From [Phialemoniopsis] sp. UDSM-2020 (taxonomy: Eukaryota; Ascomycota; Sordariomycetes; Thyridiales; Thyridiaceae): 64,000 nt of DNA. The notes beneath the pieces are model-generated. The model saw nothing but the letters and a program-made list of their open reading frames with translations, made no database searches and had not been told where the DNA came from. Position numbers and translations under genes: made by a program. Shown here piece after piece: positions 11,453 through 23,904 of this stretch (its first letter is position 1; the number at the start of each line of letters is the position of its first letter). The stretch spans positions 1,054,001 to 1,118,000 of the forward strand of contig JAEILZ010000007.1 of NCBI GenBank assembly GCA_018873225.1, in the 5' to 3' direction.

Positions 11453-12871
11453 AGTGACTGCAGGTGTGCGGATCGAATCTTGGAACGCAGAGATGCAGCG
11501 TGCCTCCAGGGGGATGACAAGCGGAGCCAGAGTCGCGAAGAGGGGTAGAGATTATTTTTTCCGGGGTGCGGCATTAAGTGAAATAATTAACAGACGCGAG
11601 TAATCAGTAAAGTACGTGACCACCAGGCAGATAAGAAGGGATGGCTGGAGACTCGGCCGATCGTGGGGAAAGCCCCCCTCTCCCCTTCGCCTCCCTGACG
11701 TCCACAACCAAGAGAGTGGACAACCAGTTAGCTGGAAATCCGCCCATGCACGCCCTCAAACGCGAAAGGCTAGTGGTAGTAGGGTGGCGTAGTGGGACGA
11801 GGAAACTGCTCCTGAGTTAGGTCTAGTTTTCCCACATAGGTAGCGCCTCAACTGAGATAGCCATGTGAGCCATGCTAGACCGGCAGTGCCAAATTGCAAA
11901 GCCGGTCTCATTAGACACCTCTCGCTGTACTTATCGCTCTAAAGAGTTTCCGTGTCATAATTTCCGTGACCAATCTCGGTGCCGGGTATGTCCAAAACTC
12001 TGCTACCAGGAGGAAGCAACAGCACGACGCATCGTACCAGATTATCCCGGACTGACATAGTTGCAGCACCACCAGCTTGGGATTGATCGCCAGCCAGTTG
12101 CCAGCGGATTGGGACGTTGGAATCCTCGCAAGGCGTCTCCCGACATACCCACAGAACGCCGGTTATGCCAGATAATGGGCCGGTGCCTGCTAGGTAGGCG
12201 TGCCTGATTCGAGCACCCATGACCAGAAGCTGCAGCTCGATTCGTACGCAGGGTTGTGGAAGATTGGGTTTTCGCTTCCTGGAGTTTCACCAGCTGCCAA
12301 GAGCCGCAATCTAGGGCATGACTTACTAGTGAACCATCATATTTCTCCCATTATTCTTTGGATAGTTGAGAGATAGGCTTTGTCCGCGGTGTGAGATTTG
12401 TTCAGAGGTCGGTAACAGTCTCGATGATCTCAAGGCCTTGATCACGACGTTCTTGAAACGTCCAGAGCATGCTCTCAGAATCTGCCCGGGGTTGCAGATA
12501 CGAGTGTGATCCCATTTGGACTCCAGAATATCGCCTAGAAGGTAGATGGGATCAAGGATTGCTCCACCGTGGGCGCAATGGCCGGCCTTTGCTTTCAAAA
12601 CGGAGTCTTCTTAATGATAGCGCGCGGGAGAAATGAATTTGCGGTGCCGTTGGCTGGGCACTACTTCTTTCCCTTGTGGTATGTTTCCCGAGGGGGCTTG
12701 CTAGACCCTCCAACAATAAAATGGGGCTTGGGGAGAGGATTCGCAACTTGGCCGCTTTGAGCAAGCCGCCTGGTTTGGTCTACTTCTCGGTACTTATATA
12801 CCGGCCCCGCGTTCCAGTCGCTGGAGCGCGATAGAGGTGCATTGAGTCGTCAGGTCTTGTTGCAGCACAAA
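11453..12871. promoter_or_regulatory. Divergent promoter between TF1 and TF5
   Basis: This 1.4 kb gap lies between two head-to-head regulator genes. A TATATA box at 12795-12800 lies about 72 bp upstream of the TF5 ATG. No protein gene or RNA gene is recognised in it. Confidence 0.5.
12795..12800 (+). promoter_or_regulatory. TATA-like box of TF5
   Basis: TATATA is located 72 bp before the inferred start codon. The spacing suits a fungal core promoter; no transcript data support it. Confidence 0.35.
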
Positions 12872-15243
12872 ATGACTTCCAAACAACATCAACTGGTCAC
12901 TGATACGAAAGGGGCCTCACGCAAACGTGCCAGCGTGGCATGTCAAACCTGCCATAATCGCAAGGTTCGTTGCGATCTGCCCCATTCGGGCACGCCTTGT
13001 CACAATTGCTTCGTTGACGATCTTGAGTGCCACCCCAGGGAGAGGCGGCCTCGTAAACACCGTGGCTCCGCGGCAGCTCGACTTTCGTTATTTCCAGCCA
13101 GGCCATATGGCAGCAATACACTTCTCTCTACTAAACCACAAGTACCGGCCCCTGTTCTGTCTCACAAAACCATCGAGGCTCCCCAGACGCCCGACAACGC
13201 GGCCAAACCAGCCTTGCTCGCCAACACTCTTGGACGATCCGTCCCTCTCATTCCTCCAACCTCGTTGCCTATGAGTCACCTAGACGTTTTCGATCGACCC
13301 GAAGTACTAGGGTCTTCTGTCGAAGCTGAGGCAGTCATCCCGACCTACGGTATGAGGACCCATTCAAGCTGTTTGTTTTGCATCGACACCAGCTATCTTC
13401 AGCATCGCTAGACTGACTGACATTGATAAGTGCGCTTTACAGACCCTTCTCGGAGCGTCTCTACTGTACCCGATATATGTGAGCTAGACCAATTTGTCAA
13501 CATCAGAAACGCCGCTCCCCCCGGGGCCTTGGATCCCGCCGATGTGGACTATCTTCGAGCAAAGCAGGTATTCACCCTGCCCGATCGACAGATCTGCGAT
13601 GCTTTTATCAAAACATACTTCTCGTATGTGCATCCCTTTTGCCCTGTCATCGATGCCCATCGGTTCCTGCACAGTTATGGTAGCAACGACCAGAACCAGC
13701 CGAGCGCGCTTTTATTATGGGCTATGTTCTCGGTAGCTTCAGACGTGAGTCGGCTTCTTCACTGGGACTCACTCGTCTCTTACCGGACTAAGCAATTTCG
13801 AGCTTGATGATGTCATGTTTTACTGACGGACGATTCTAGTTCATCAGTCCAAATGAATGTCTCTTAGCAGGCTGTTCTGATCGAAATGTGCTAAAACGTT
13901 CGATGTACTCAAAAGCCAAGGTAAGATGTACCAGTCAACTTGTGGTAACCTGCACTAATTTTCTCGTTTCCTCCTTTTCTTCTTCAAGGCTCTGTACGAT
14001 GTGCAATACGAAACAGACAAGATAGTCGTGATTCAAGCTGCCCTCCTCATGAGCTTTTGGTACCCCGACAACGAGGACCACGCTGGCCCATGGCACTGGA
14101 TCGGAGTGGCTATCAGCCTCTGCCAGACTGCTGGCTTACATCGTAGACTCCCATGGGTGGGCCCAACCCAAGAAAACTTCAAACATATATGGTGGTGCTG
14201 CCTTTACCGGGACGCTTGGTTTTCCATCGGAATGGGCAAACCAATGCGAATTCAACTCGAGGACTGCGATGTTGAGATGCCTCGTCCGACAAGTATCAGC
14301 GACAGTCTCAAAGGCATATCTGGGAAGATGCGGTCGAAATTTATACCACTAGGCATGGCAGACTTGTCACATCTCTGGGTCGACCTGCTGAAGCTCACCA
14401 AGTGCCTCATCAATACTCTCTCGGACCTTTATCGGCCCGTCCAAATCCGAGCATGTGATCTATCCATCGAAATAGCAGAGCGTCAGATACTGCAATATCG
14501 TCAGACGCTCGAACGACTGCAATTCAGGGACAAGACAGATCAGACCCTCTGGTTGCACCTGCAGCACTTCGAGTTGTACTTAGAGTACGTTCAGTTCCAT
14601 CTTTCTTCCAGGCCGCTTGACGAATCTCACAGGAATTCTAGATCTGTCTTACTTGCCCTTTACCGACCGTACATCCTGACAAGCCCTGGGACGCAAGTGA
14701 CCGGTCTCTCTAGTGCAACTCGAGCAAGCATCCAGCGCAAGGCGAGAGCCTCAGCTTTGGCTATCAACGGTGTCATTGTGAACGTCATGTGTTCAGGCCT
14801 GGCTGACCTATGCCAGGGGCTTGTGTAAGTTGAATCCTTTGCATATAGCGACCGCCAAAACACTGACATGTACATTCGCCACAAGATGCATGGCTCTAAT
14901 CCCAGCAATGCAAGTACACCTCTGGATCCTCACAGCGTCAAATCCTCTGACGGAAAATATGGCGTATCACCATTTGAAAGTCTGTATGGCTTTCGTTAAC
15001 GAGCTGCGCAAAACGTACTTCGGTGCCGAAGTGGTGTATCAGGTTTTCAGTCGAGCTGAATCGCGGCTGCGGTCTCGCAAGCCAAGCATGTCCAGCGCAA
15101 TCACCATCGACCAACTCTCCGGGTCCACCGCGCCATCACTGACAGCCACGGACCTGCTTAATGACTACATGCTTCACAATCACCGAGAACCCGATGGGTC
15201 CTTGCTGTCTGACTGTTGTCGAAAAGGGGAAATTTGGAAATGA
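12872..15243 (+). CDS. Zn2Cys6 regulator with Fungal_trans domain (TF5)
   Basis: Six exons are inferred: 12872-13349, 13443-13744, 13840-13920, 13989-14584, 14642-14824 and 14886-15243, giving 665 residues. The zinc cluster is CQTCHNRKVRC followed by C-x2-C-x5-C (about residues 24-53), with a basic RRPRKHRG linker. The middle homology region starts near YFSYVHPFCPVIDAHRF and continues through WHWIGVAISLCQTAGLHR, the classic PF04082-type fungal regulator fold. The 57 bp intron at 14585-14641 is in frame and stop-free; it is inferred from GTACGT/TAG sites and because removal joins a continuous ESVLLALYRPY helix. This regulator is unrelated in its C-terminal domain to TF1-TF4, so the cluster may have a second layer of control. 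Confidence 0.85.
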
Positions 15244-15883
15244 TAAGTATTGGTAATAGTAAAGGACACACAAAATCTTTCTGGTATCAATTTAGATTAG
15301 GTCTAGAAAGATAAGAAATCCTCACAGTCAAACAGTGTCTACGTACATCAACAGGGCTTAAAGTTGTACTATTGGTCATCGGACTGTCCTGCTATCTAGC
15401 CCCTTGGGCGCCAGGCCCACAGTGTATTTAGCTATCCAATGACATTTACGACACAGCGTTGTCTTCCAGGAGATCTGATACGTGATATCAGAGGAGGCAA
15501 TTGGTGTACTTGTACATCGACTTTACGTGGGTGTGTGTCTGTGTGTGTGTGTGAGGTTAGGCGTGGTCAAGACCGCGAGCCAAGACTAGATCGGAATAGG
15601 TTTAAACAAGTCTCGCATACCAGCCGAAAAGGGGAACAAAATCTTGAGAAGTACATTCCCCGCGCTGGCCCAACTGCCATGTGTGGACAGTCATCACTGT
15701 TCAGCTGTTTCAGCAGTGCAACGCTCTGTCCACTGGATGGATGCACGGGAAGACGCGGAGAATGCCACCCCTTCCACCCACACCATCATGTTCCTGCAAG
15801 CACACGTTGATTCATTTGGATTTTACTCGAATCTATCCTGACAGCGGGGTAAGTCTCGCATGTGTAGATCTGGAGTTCCGCTT
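15244..15883. other. Intergenic between TF5 and the monooxygenase 3' ends
   Basis: This 640 bp convergent gap contains a TG microsatellite at 15530-15553. No gene is supported. Confidence 0.4.
15530..15553. repeat. (TG)n microsatellite
   Basis: A simple GT/TG tract of about 24 bp with one interruption, in a convergent intergenic region. Confidence 0.85.
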
Positions 15884-17494
15884 TCAAATGAAACTCGGGA
15901 AGCCCTTGGTGATTTCCTTGCGAGCCAATTCCCGGTACTTGTTCATCCCCCCAAAAAAGAACTTGGTGCTGGCCTTGCGGCCTTGCACGTTCACACCAAA
16001 GATCCAACTTGCAGTGGACTTGAACAGGGAATCCTCGACCAGCTGGTCGCACAGGTCACTCCATTGCTGCTCGGCCTTGGCCGACACCTCCACGATACGC
16101 TTTTCCGTCTTCTCGGAGTGCATAATGCACTCGGTGATCAGGTCAATCTCGCTCTCAATGACCACTGGGAAGTTGGCAAACGCTCCCTGGGGCCCAGAGA
16201 CAATAAACATGTTGGGGAAGCCAGAGCACGCGATGGCGCCGTACGCCTTTGCACCGTTCGCCCAGTGCTGTTGGATGGATTCGCCTTGGCGCCCGGTGAT
16301 GCTTATCCGTAGGTAATTGCCCTCGACCGCGTCGAAACCTGTAGCGAAAATCAAGACGTCCACAGCGTGCACCTCGCCCTCCTTGCCGTCTTTGCCTGCA
16401 GTCTTGACGCCCTCTGGAACAATCTCGACTATGGGTGTTTCCCGAAGATCGACAATATCGACATTGTCACGGTTAAAGATTTGGTAGTACCCCGAGTCAC
16501 AGAGGGGCCGGCGGGCGTAGAGGTCGCGAGGTTTGAGCGCATTTGCTTTCTGCGAGTCTTGCACAATCTCGTCAATCTTGGAGCGGATGAAGTTGCAAGC
16601 CTCCTCATTGGCCTCGGCATTCGTGGTGATGTCGCCAAAGGCGCTAAACATGAAGCGAAACCCGTTGCCCTTGTCCCAGCACTCTTGGAACGCCTGCCGG
16701 CGCTCCTCTGGCGTGGCGTCCATCGTCTTGCGCGTCGACTCGGGCACACCAAACGCGGTCGAGGAAGACCATACATCTTCCCAGATCTGGTCGTAGTTCT
16801 TATTGATGTCGTCGCGGTAGGCCTGGGTGACTGGACCCTGGCCGCTCGGAACCGAGTACTGTGGATGCCGCTGAAAGGAGACCAGGTGGCGAACCTCTGA
16901 CGCAACGGCCGTCATAACTTGAACGCCTGTTGACCCGTTGCCAATGATACCAACTCGTTTGTCTTTTAGGTTGACTGTGTGGTCCCATTTGGCGGTGTGG
17001 ACAACTTCGCCGTCAAAGGACGATATCCCCGGAATATTGGGGTAATTTGGCTTAGAGAGAAGGCCGAGGCAGTTCACAAGATACCGCGCATGGATGACCA
17101 GGTCGCCCGAGCAAGAGATGACCCAATGGCCCTCCCTGTCGTCCCAAGCCGCTTTCTGCATCTCCGTGTTGAATCGCATGTATTTGCGGAGGTCATGACG
17201 CTTAACAACGTGACGCAAATATTCGAGAATTTCGGGCTGATAGACGTAATGGCGGCTCCACGGGTAGGTGAGGAGGTCTTCTTTGTCCCAAGAGTATCGA
17301 TACAAGTAGGTTTCCGTGTCACTCATGGCACCTGGGTATGTATTCCAATACCAAGTCCCGCCGACATCGCTAGCCATGTCGATGCATTGGACGTTGAGGC
17401 CTGCACAGGACAGGCGGTAGGTCGAGTAGATGCCGCCGACCCCAGCGCCCACGACGAGCGCATCGACCTTGATGAATTCCGGAATGGACCCCAT
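15884..17494 (-). CDS. Baeyer-Villiger type flavin monooxygenase
   Basis: This intronless gene encodes 536 residues from the ATG at 17494; an upstream TTG is in frame but not used here. Motifs in order are the FAD Rossmann GAGVGG (residues about 17-22), GGTWYWNTYPGAMSD, the type I Baeyer-Villiger fingerprint FDGEVVHTAKWD (F-x-G-x3-H-x3-W-D), the NADPH Rossmann GNGSTG, and the ATGFD segment. Family enzymes (cyclohexanone and phenylacetone monooxygenase relatives) insert oxygen next to a ketone to give an ester or lactone, using NADPH and O2. There is no membrane anchor and no peroxisomal signal (ends SFI). It is head to head with ALDH1. Sulfur or nitrogen oxidation is an alternative activity of the family. 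Confidence 0.92.
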   Translation of the reverse strand: MGSIPEFIKVDALVVGAGVGGIYSTYRLSCAGLNVQCIDMASDVGGTWYWNTYPGAMSDTETYLYRYSWDKEDLLTYPWSRHYVYQPEILEYLRHVVKRHDLRKYMRFNTEMQKAAWDDREGHWVISCSGDLVIHARYLVNCLGLLSKPNYPNIPGISSFDGEVVHTAKWDHTVNLKDKRVGIIGNGSTGVQVMTAVASEVRHLVSFQRHPQYSVPSGQGPVTQAYRDDINKNYDQIWEDVWSSSTAFGVPESTRKTMDATPEERRQAFQECWDKGNGFRFMFSAFGDITTNAEANEEACNFIRSKIDEIVQDSQKANALKPRDLYARRPLCDSGYYQIFNRDNVDIVDLRETPIVEIVPEGVKTAGKDGKEGEVHAVDVLIFATGFDAVEGNYLRISITGRQGESIQQHWANGAKAYGAIACSGFPNMFIVSGPQGAFANFPVVIESEIDLITECIMHSEKTEKRIVEVSAKAEQQWSDLCDQLVEDSLFKSTASWIFGVNVQGRKASTKFFFGGMNKYRELARKEITKGFPSFI

Positions 17495-18497
17495 GCCGTC
17501 GTACAAGAATGATGATGGGAAGGGAATCTCCGTTTATCCTGTAAAGGGGAGACCTCTTTGTGGTATCAGCTTCCGAATATAAGAAGTAAACAAGGATATA
17601 TTGACGAGAAGGGGTGTCAGTCTGGCGGCCACGCTACGGGCGACCATTCTAGATAAGAGGGATTTTCAAAGTGGAAAAACTGTGACAACGCTTCATGTGT
17701 TCCCCGAGCGTTCTTTCTTCTCGACTCGACTCTCGGTTGAGTGGCAAAACAAGAAAGCGGAGAGAGCTACTTAGAGTGAGCCGGGGTTGGTGGAGTATGG
17801 TGGTGTATGTGCTCTGTGTGTCGTGTTGATGCTAGTCGGAAGCACCTCGGGGTTGGGCCCATTTGGGTAAGTAGAAATCACCACCAGATAACTCTGGCGC
17901 TTGCTACTGGAAGCATTGACTGCGCAGCACCGTGTCCCAGACATTCGAGTCCTGAATCGTTTGCTTCATATGATGATGACTCTGGTCCAGCCGGTTTTTG
18001 TGTAAAGTATGGGCGACGAACAGGAACTTAGGAGACAGGGCTAGACCGGTACATTCTCACCAAGTCCGATTGCGTCGTTGGCCTTTTCTCACATTGATTG
18101 TCGACACCTTGTGTATCAAGAACGGGATGTGGCTCGAACATTGGAGCCGATCGCCGGCCCTAAACATGCACCGACCCTGAGACTACGCCCTAGACTTGCG
18201 CCAAAATGGTTTGACGGGTCTGAGCCAAATACGGCAAGTCCTTGCAGGCTTTCCCACCTCGGTCGGCTTCCGCCCCCATACATGATGTTTTGTCATCACA
18301 GTGCCAGTGATCTGCACCCATAGGAGGAATGTTCCAGTCAGCTTCATCAGCCATGGACGGCGGTTATTTACACCTCTTTTCGTCGGGAGACAGGAACCTC
18401 CCACTTCAAAAGAAAAAAACTCGGGCTTCATTCAGTTCGACGAACACACCTTCTTCCCTCGCATCATCCATCCTGGCTTCTGCTTCTCGCTTCCATA
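17495..18497. promoter_or_regulatory. Divergent promoter between monooxygenase and ALDH1
   Basis: This 1.0 kb gap lies between two head-to-head enzyme genes and is likely a shared control region. It contains pyrimidine-rich leaders before both starts. No gene is supported. Confidence 0.5.
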
Positions 18498-20267
18498 ATG
18501 GCTACCCAACTATTCCAAGAGCTCATGGCTCCCAACGGCAACAAGTACAGCCAGCCGCTTGGCATATTCATCAGTAATGAGTGGCGTCCGGCTAGAAGCG
18601 GTGAGAAAATCACGGTTATCAGTCCCATGTGAGCCTATACCTTCATGGTGGGTGCAAGAGCGCAAGAGACGGCTAACAAAATCGCAGCGACGAGCAGGAA
18701 ATCGTCCAGGTACACGCCGGCGGCGCCGAAGACATCGACGATGCCGTCCAGGCAGCCCGTGCTGCCTTGAAGGGCCCATGGGCTCATATGTCCGGCTCGG
18801 AAAGGGGGGAGCTCATCCGGAAGTTGGCGGACCTGGCTGAAAAGCACACGCACGATTTCGCCTCCGTAGATACGTGGAACAACGGTGAGTGGAACGATAT
18901 GAGGAGGATAAATCCAGATACGAGTGCAGGATCCCTGACCTCGAGGACTCGTGTACAGGAAAGCGATACTCGTCGGCTTGCGGAGATGTTGGTGAGCTTA
19001 CCGGAACTCTTCGATACTATGCCGGATTCGCCGACAAGCTGTTTGGCCAAGGCAAGTACCCCTGGGAGATCGAGTGACGATTGCCCAAGAATGAAGAGGT
19101 GAGGAGACTGACAGGGTTAGGGAATAGTCATTGATACTACCGAGAAGAAGTTTGCCTACACAACCCGCCAGCCACTGGGCGTATGTGGCCAGATCATCCC
19201 ATGGAACTACCCCCTGGGTATGGTCTCCTGGAAGATTGGCCCGGCTCTCGCGGCTGGAAATACCATAGTCTTGAAACCGGCGGAGCAGACCCCGCTCTCG
19301 GTGCTCTTGCTAGCAACTCTCGTCGAGCAGGCCGGCTTCCCTCCCGGTGTGATCAACATCGTCAATGGATTTGGCCGTACTGCTGGTGCTGCTTTGGCGG
19401 GTCATTTAGATGTTGACAAAATTGCCTTCACCGGGTCGACCGCCACTGGAAAGGAAATCATGAAACTTGCCGCCAAGAACCTCAAGAACATCACCCTTGA
19501 GACGGGTGGTAAGTCGCCTAGCATCATCTTTGAGGACGCCGACCTTGAGCAGGCAGTCAAGTGGAGTCACTACGGCAGTATGGCAAACCAGGGCCAGATC
19601 TGTACGGCGACAAGTCGTATCCTCGTCCATAAGAGCATCTATGACAAGTTTGTCGAGCTGTACACCGAGGAGGTCAAGAAGACATCCAAGGTCGGCAATC
19701 CTTTCACCGAGGGCACCTTCCAAGGACCCCAGGTCTCAAAGGCTCAGTACGACCGTGTTCTATCCTTTATCGAGACCGGAAAGAAGGAGGGTGCTACCGT
19801 CAAGCTAGGTGGCCAGCCTTTCAAGGGAGCTGGTGGCAAAGGCTACTTCATTGAGCCTACCGTCTTTACTAACGTGACTGATACTATGACCGTATATCGG
19901 GAAGAGATCTTCGGTCCCTGCGCTGTCATCAGTTCATTCGAGGGGCAAGAAGAGGTAATCGAGCGAGCCAATGATACAACCTATGGACTCGGCGCCGCCA
20001 TCTTCACCAAGGATATCACTCGCGCACACTTTGTTGCCAAACAGATCGAGGCTGGAAGTAAGCACTAAACACTGTCCATGAATCTTTCCAAGGAATTAAG
20101 CTTACGATATCTCAGTGGTGTGGATCAACAGCAGCAACGATTCAGACTACCGGATCCCGTTCGGTGGCGTGAAGCAGTCTGGCATCGGTCATGAGCTTGG
20201 CGAGGCCGGGATCAACGCATACTCGAACATCAAGGCGATACATGTCAACATGGGCAACAGGTTGTAG
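18498..20267 (+). CDS. Aldehyde dehydrogenase 1 (ALDH1), NAD(P)-dependent
   Basis: Five exons are inferred: 18498-18628, 18688-18884, 18959-19051, 19128-20057 and 20116-20267, giving 500 residues. The third intron starts with GC (CAAG|GCAAGT...TAG); using the nearby GT instead runs into a stop. ALDH marks are IPWNYP, the FTGST coenzyme loop, the general base in LETGGKSP and the nucleophile in GQICTATSR. It converts an aldehyde to an acid and resembles general fungal and betaine-aldehyde-type enzymes. Exons 1, 2 and last are 131, 197 and 152 bp, exactly as in ALDH3 at 59 kb, so the two genes are duplicates. The C-terminus NRL resembles a weak PTS1. It is divergent to the monooxygenase. Confidence 0.9.
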
Positions 20268-22069
20268 GTAGCTTACTCTGTGGCTGGACTCCGACATAGG
20301 ACTAGTGTGGCATAGTGTTGTAGCATATGTGCAAGGATAGCCTATACATAGCCCATGAGGAATAAATGGTGTCATAGTCCCAATAGCCATGTAGTATACA
20401 GAATGTTCAGACACAGAGTAATTTCGTGTATCAGCATATGTGTCGTATTGGTCTGCTCAACCGAGCTGGCCAAACATCTACGCGCTCTCTGGAACATTAA
20501 ACCCTCGAGCTAAGAGGTCCTGTGACCAGCGAGGCTGGGCGCAGCGATGATGTTCCCGAGCATCACTTGCACAGAGGTTTAGCTCGTCTTTCATCGCACT
20601 CGCCTTCGAGGTAGTTTCCCTTGTGTGGGACGAGGTTTGGCCCTATCCGATCGGTATTCATAGCATCAACAACGATGAGGGCCAGCGCGAACAAACAATT
20701 ACTATGGAGCAGCTGTAGATAATGCTCAGACTAGAAGTAGCTGCTTGAGTGGTGGGCCAGGTACCCCCTGGAGTCTCCCAGGCAGATAATCCTGGTCGAG
20801 AGACCAGGTTTCCACTCTTAACCACATGCGGAAAGTACAGGCGAATGAGAGGCGTGTGATAGATTGAATGAATGAGTTCCCATCCGCTCTGAGAGTAGAG
20901 ATTAGGCCAGCATAAAAACGGGAACGTCTATCATGAGTCCTTGTTGGGATGACCTTGTAGACAAGGTGACGATAAGCAACGATCGTTTGGCATGACTTGC
21001 TTGAAAGTTTAGATATCGGGGATTTGGATATTTGAATAAGTGGTGTTAGATAGCAGTCAATCAAAGTGTTCGATTCGTAGTCTGATATGACCTCGATAAC
21101 AGGTATCTTTGCTTGATATGCCTAAAGGTTGGGAGATGTGAGTCCAGTCAATTGATGGAAGCCGAATGTCATGCTACTCGTCCTCATTTCCCCTATCTCT
21201 CTCCCAAACTGAGACGCCTTCAAATCACAAACCGTTTATGCACAGGCCCACAAGTAGGCTGATCACTCCAATCTCCCAGACCTCTTTCGCCGCTAGCCTT
21301 CGCACGTCCCTAGTCAGACTGTGCGGTCACTCAAGTCTACCCCTGGTGTCTCCATGGTGATCGGGTCTTGGACTGAAAGGGTAGGTGGCTCTGAAATCCT
21401 GCGATATGGGTATTCTTCCCCACATTCGGCCTCCCCATACTCGGCTGCAAGCGCTGCTCTGGAACCTGAACTCCTTGTCTAGGCCCGTGGGCTTTGGATG
21501 CCCAAACACAACAGTGGCAATATCGGACATCGGGCCCGGCTCGCGCAAGTGGACCAAGGAGCTAGCGAACGTCTCACCAAGACAAGCCAGGGCTGGCGGC
21601 ACTGCACAATTCAGTACTCTAGTGCGGCCAATCAAGTCAAAGGTAAGTTGACTAGGACGTCCGGATTATAAAGAAGCTAGCTAATTCGACCCCTTTCCCC
21701 ATTAGTCATGGCGGCTTGCCGTTTTAAGTCAGTATCCGACGCTAAGACCACAAGCTTTTTGCCTTCAAAGATAACCAGTTCCAAGGCTGGGGTAACCAGA
21801 TTACGCAACTCCCAGGACACCACCCCGTATCATGGACCAGCTGGCCCCCGTCAGCATCACGATACCACAGCTCGCCTGGCTACGCTTGGACGCGGGGAAG
21901 TTACGCTCCCCGCATTCCCGAGATATTCATTCGCATATTTATGCGGCCGGGCACCTCGCCTGGTGACAGTCCGATAGCCGTCCCCTTTCTCTCTCCCACC
22001 ACTCATTCAAGTTGAGCACGCTTCTCTATAACCAGACACATTCATTCATTCATTCCTAATCGCGTGACG
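20268..22069. other. Intergenic region upstream of APC2
   Basis: This is a 1.8 kb gap. A 13 bp element GACCCCTTTCCCC lies at 21688-21700, about 370 bp before APC2, and has a near-identical copy upstream of the cyclase-like gene. A reverse-strand frame of about 110 codons near 20.8 kb has no family resemblance and is not called. Confidence 0.4.
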
Positions 22070-23904
22070 ATGGCCAAAGAAGAGTTGCCGGAGAAGACGG
22101 GATCGATCATGTCACATGGAAAGAGCGTTGAAGAGGGCGCGGTGCCCGAGGCTGCGGATGCCTATCTCATCAGTAGGTTACCTTTCGAGACCCCGTCCGC
22201 GATTACTACTGGTCAGGACTGGACGTTGGTGGCGGTATATCAAGTCTGCGGGGAACCTGAGGTGAAGCTAACAATGGCACCTTCAAGGCACCGGATATGC
22301 GCCCGAATTGAAACGCTCCTTCAACTGGTTCCAGGTGTTTAGCTGCTCGTTTACCGTCACCAATTCATGGCTCGGAGTAGCCGGGGGTTTCTCAACTGGC
22401 ATCAGTGTTGGTGGTACTGCAACGCTCGTCTATGGCCTCATTATCTGCGCTGTGTTCAACCTGGCTCTTGTGGTCAGCCTGGGCGAGCTTCTGAGCGCCA
22501 TGCCCAATGCCGGTGGTCAATACTACTGGGCCATGAAACTGGCTCCCAAGAAGCTGTCTCGAGTCTCAGCTTACATCTGTGGTATCTGCAACATCCTGGG
22601 TGCTCTTACTGGTCTTGCCAGTGGAGCTGTGGCCTCTGGCTATATGATTTTGGGCATGGTCAACCTGAGAAATCCTGACTTGTAAGTTTTGCCTGCATCA
22701 TGTCGTTGTTGTGATTGGAATGCTGATACTTTTTCTCCCCAGTGAGATCAAATCGTGGCAGGTGTTTGTGATCGCCGTCGCCATCATTCTCGTCACCTCC
22801 ATTGTCAACTTCAACGAATCCGCTGTCGCCAAATCACTGATTATTGGGCTCTGTTTCTGCGTGTTGACTTGCGTTGTGCTGGCTGTCGTACCTGCTTCTG
22901 TCGCAACCGAGCACGCAACGCCAGCCTTCATATTCAACAGTACCGACAACGAAAGCGGGTGGTCATCACGTGGCATGGCATTTTTGGTCGGCATGATCAA
23001 TGCTAATTATGCGTTTGGCCTGCTGGATGCCGGAGTTCACTTGGCCGAAGAGATCCACGAGCCGGAAAAGAACGTGCCGCGAGCGCTCATTGGCGCTGTT
23101 GTTATCGGCTTCGTGACAGCATGGCCGATGGCTATATCTATTCTGGACTGCATCGTCGACTTTGATGCAGTCATCGGAACCTCTACCGGTGTGCCTCTTT
23201 TACAGCTGCTTTATACGTCTCTGCGGGACAGCGCCGCCGGTGCTATCATTCTTCAGCTCATGGTTGTTATATCCTATTTCTTCTGCCTTGCTTCGGTACA
23301 AACATACCAATGTCGCCTGGTCTGGGCCTTCTCTCGCGATCAAGGACTGCCGCTTTCCAGGCTCTGGTCAAAGATTCACCCTCGTCTCCGGCTGCCTTTG
23401 AATGCTCACTTCTTGTGTTTGTTCCTGGCGATTATTCTGTGTGTCTTGGTATTAGCGTCGACAACGGCGTTCAACAGGTATGCTTATCACTCCTGAACCT
23501 GACCGATGCTTTCACTTTATACTAACTCCTTCTAGTCTGGTCACAGGTGTGATCTGTTTTCCCTCGATCTCCATCTTCATCCCCGTCTTTTACTCGCTCC
23601 TTCCCTCAAACAAGGACCTTGAGATGGGCCCGTTCAATCTGGGTCGCCTTGGCTGGATCTGCCGTGTTGTAACGGTCGTGTGGTGTCTCTTCACAACTGT
23701 CATCTACTCGTTTCCTTACGTCATGCCTGTTACTGCTGGAAGTGAGTAGAGCTTTTCTCCGCTTGATTGAGTGGTACTGACCTTTTTTTTTTCTTTTTAG
23801 ATATGAATTACGTATCTGCTATCATGGGCGCCGTTTTGATATACGGAGTCATTGATTGGTTTGCCCGGGGTCGCAAGGTCTTCAACAAGCATTTCGAGCA
23901 GTAA
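22070..23904 (+). CDS. Amino acid/amine permease, APC superfamily (APC2)
   Basis: Five exons are inferred: 22070-22172, 22288-22681, 22743-23477, 23536-23741 and 23801-23904, giving 513 residues. It is a polytopic membrane protein with the fungal GABA/choline permease layout: a short acidic N-terminus, the ATLVYGLIICAVFNLALV helix, PNAGGQYYWAMKLAPK after helix 3, the HLAEEIHEPEKNVPRALIG mid-loop, and WAFSRDQGLPLS in a later loop. It shares these with APC1 but is clearly diverged. The expected role is uptake of an amine, GABA, choline or amino acid across the plasma membrane. The start was chosen at the ATG inside a GTGACGATGG context. Confidence 0.88.

Noticed and set aside
17494..17506. Upstream in-frame TTG start for the monooxygenase
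   Set aside because: The ATG four codons later is the normal eukaryotic start and leaves the Rossmann motif at the usual distance.
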